A stretch of 29,824 nucleotides of DNA, from positions 1 to 29,824 of IMG/VR virus record IMGVR_UViG_3300020470_000142; one strand, given 5' to 3'. The DNA is from a virus. The notes under the pieces are model-generated. The model was given only the letters and a program-made list of their open reading frames with translations, had not been told where the DNA came from and searched no databases. Positions within the stretch are counted from its first letter, which is position 1; every line of letters starts with the position of its first letter. Shown here piece after piece: positions 28,888 through 29,824 of this stretch. The position numbers and the translations under genes were made by a program.

Positions 28888-29824
28888 TTGACCACCGGTG
28901 CTACAGTACACCGGCAGTTTATATCTTCTGCCGGATCACCGAATCCAGATGGATACATGGTGGAACCGTTCATGGTTTCCCACGCATCATCTACACCAAT
29001 GATCTGACCATCTAAATCCAAATGGGTTTCACGTGTGTTGCCATCTCTTGCGCTGATCCATTCTTTCATCACAGTCAATCCGGTTTCCTGACTTCCTTGC
29101 CTGTATGCTTCAACTGCAGATCTGTTCACGGCTCTTGTTGATTCGGTTCTGGCAATCATCATGGCACGTCCAGCACCAAAAGCTGCAATTTGATCGATGT
29201 TCGATGCAATCTGATTAACGCTTTGACCGTTGATCAAACCATCTTGTATTGATTTAGTAACTGCATTTGCAGTCGTTCGTGAAATCTCCATGGATAATGA
29301 GGTGATCAATTCTTCCATTATATCGTTACCACCAAACATTAGATCCATTGGTCTTGGCATTTTTGCAAGCCTAAATATGGCATCAAGTTCTGCTGTTCCA
29401 TTTAGATTCCAAACACGTTGAAATACTCCACCAATACTGTTGAAGATCAAGCGTTTTTCTTCTGCAATCGCTTCCAGTTCACCCAGATCAATAATAGACT
29501 TTGTGCGCACATATCTTCTGATTCTCCTTGCATATCTTTGTGATGCTTCTTGCAAATAGCGTTTGGTTGCCTTTTCAAACATACGTTGTGCTGGTTCTTG
29601 TTTTGCTTTCACCCAATAATCCCACCGCTCACCACGTCGCTGTGATTTTTGTTCTTCCAGTTTTGCTTTTAGTTCATTCAGCACAGACTTCATCTTTTTC
29701 TCACCTAGTGAACCAACAGCCAACCACTTGATCTGTGCTACGATGCCGGCAACGTTTGACAAGTTTGGTGATAGTTCTGGATCGCTATGCTGTGATCCAT
29801 CTTCAAAATGTCTTGCGTTCCATG
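28884..29824 (-). CDS. C-terminal MuF-like part of the portal fusion (5' part lies at 1-1671)
   Basis: This is the remainder of the portal frame after crossing the window ends. The frame is open to base 29824; a TTG at 29762 could be mistaken for a start but is an internal leucine codon. After a helical, basic stretch rich in K, R and E comes a typical phage Mu gpF-like domain: ARTESTRAVNRSA, then KEWISARDGNTRETHLDLDG, then SGFGDPAEDINCRC near the end. MuF proteins are minor head proteins made beside the portal and involved in head assembly. The stop overlaps the start of the following membrane-protein gene (ATGA). Portal and MuF are usually separate genes, and fusion into one chain with a further middle module is a less common arrangement. 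Confidence 0.88.
   Translation of the reverse strand, partial: WNARHFEDGSQHSDPELSPNLSNVAGIVAQIKWLAVGSLGEKKMKSVLNELKAKLEEQKSQRRGERWDYWVKAKQEPAQRMFEKATKRYLQEASQRYARRIRRYVRTKSIIDLGELEAIAEEKRLIFNSIGGVFQRVWNLNGTAELDAIFRLAKMPRPMDLMFGGNDIMEELITSLSMEISRTTANAVTKSIQDGLINGQSVNQIASNIDQIAAFGAGRAMMIARTESTRAVNRSAVEAYRQGSQETGLTVMKEWISARDGNTRETHLDLDGQIIGVDDAWETMNGSTMYPSGFGDPAEDINCRCTVAPVVK
29730..29824. repeat. Terminal direct repeat, 3' copy
   Basis: Matches 1-95, with mismatches at 29745 and 29748. Joining the copies makes a circle of 29,729 bp and restores one 838-codon portal-MuF gene. Confidence 0.9.

Noticed and set aside
29762-29824. Separate start of a MuF gene at TTG 29762
   Set aside because: The frame is open through the junction into the portal, so the TTG is an internal leucine codon.

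Overview
The window looks like one complete small tailed-phage genome (Caudoviricetes, siphovirus-like, HK97-type head). It was cut open inside the portal gene. The first 95 bases recur as the last 95 bases with two mismatches, and the portal reading frame runs unbroken across that junction, so the unit is circular or circularly permuted at about 29,729 bp. The DNA is AT-rich and the Shine-Dalgarno sequences (GAGGTG, AGGAG) are bacterial. No tRNA, rRNA, integrase, CRISPR array or insertion sequence was seen. The host cannot be named from the sequence. Gene style and the fibre repeats recall uncultured marine phages, but that is an impression only.

Layout on the minus strand, in transcription order. 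A replication module (12209 to 10491) holds a winged-helix replication initiator with iteron-like repeats inside its gene, a 48-aa ribbon-helix-helix protein and a small DNA methyltransferase. A block of small early genes (10397 to 5350) is split into three units, each led by a copy of an intergenic cassette (hairpin plus TATATATA element). It includes an XRE-type regulator, a zinc-ribbon/RHH-like protein and a possible ssDNA-annealing protein. Next come a ParB-methyltransferase fusion, TerS, a 17-aa six-cysteine micro-ORF, TerL and a giant portal-MuF fusion that crosses the window ends. The head and tail genes then run from 28887 to 16864: membrane protein, prohead protease, major capsid protein, connectors, tail terminator, DUF2341-like protein, tail tube, tail chaperones with a probable frameshift, tape measure and two tail-tip proteins. 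The strand run ends with a YkuD-like cell-wall enzyme, a UviB/BhlA-like holin and a strong terminator at 15866-15911.

The rest is a mixed-strand segment. The long repetitive tail fibre (15402-13576, minus) has its own promoter and terminator. Two tiny plus-strand genes (15569-15867) lie upstream of it, divergently transcribed. A plus-strand trio (12274-13491) encodes a DnaQ-like exonuclease and two small beta-rich proteins, one of which carries the same C-terminal module as the fibre tip.

The phage has no polymerase, helicase or primase of its own, so it probably recruits host replication machinery through its initiator. Genes are tightly packed: ATGA, TGATG or TAATG overlaps are common, and no gap exceeds 300 bases.
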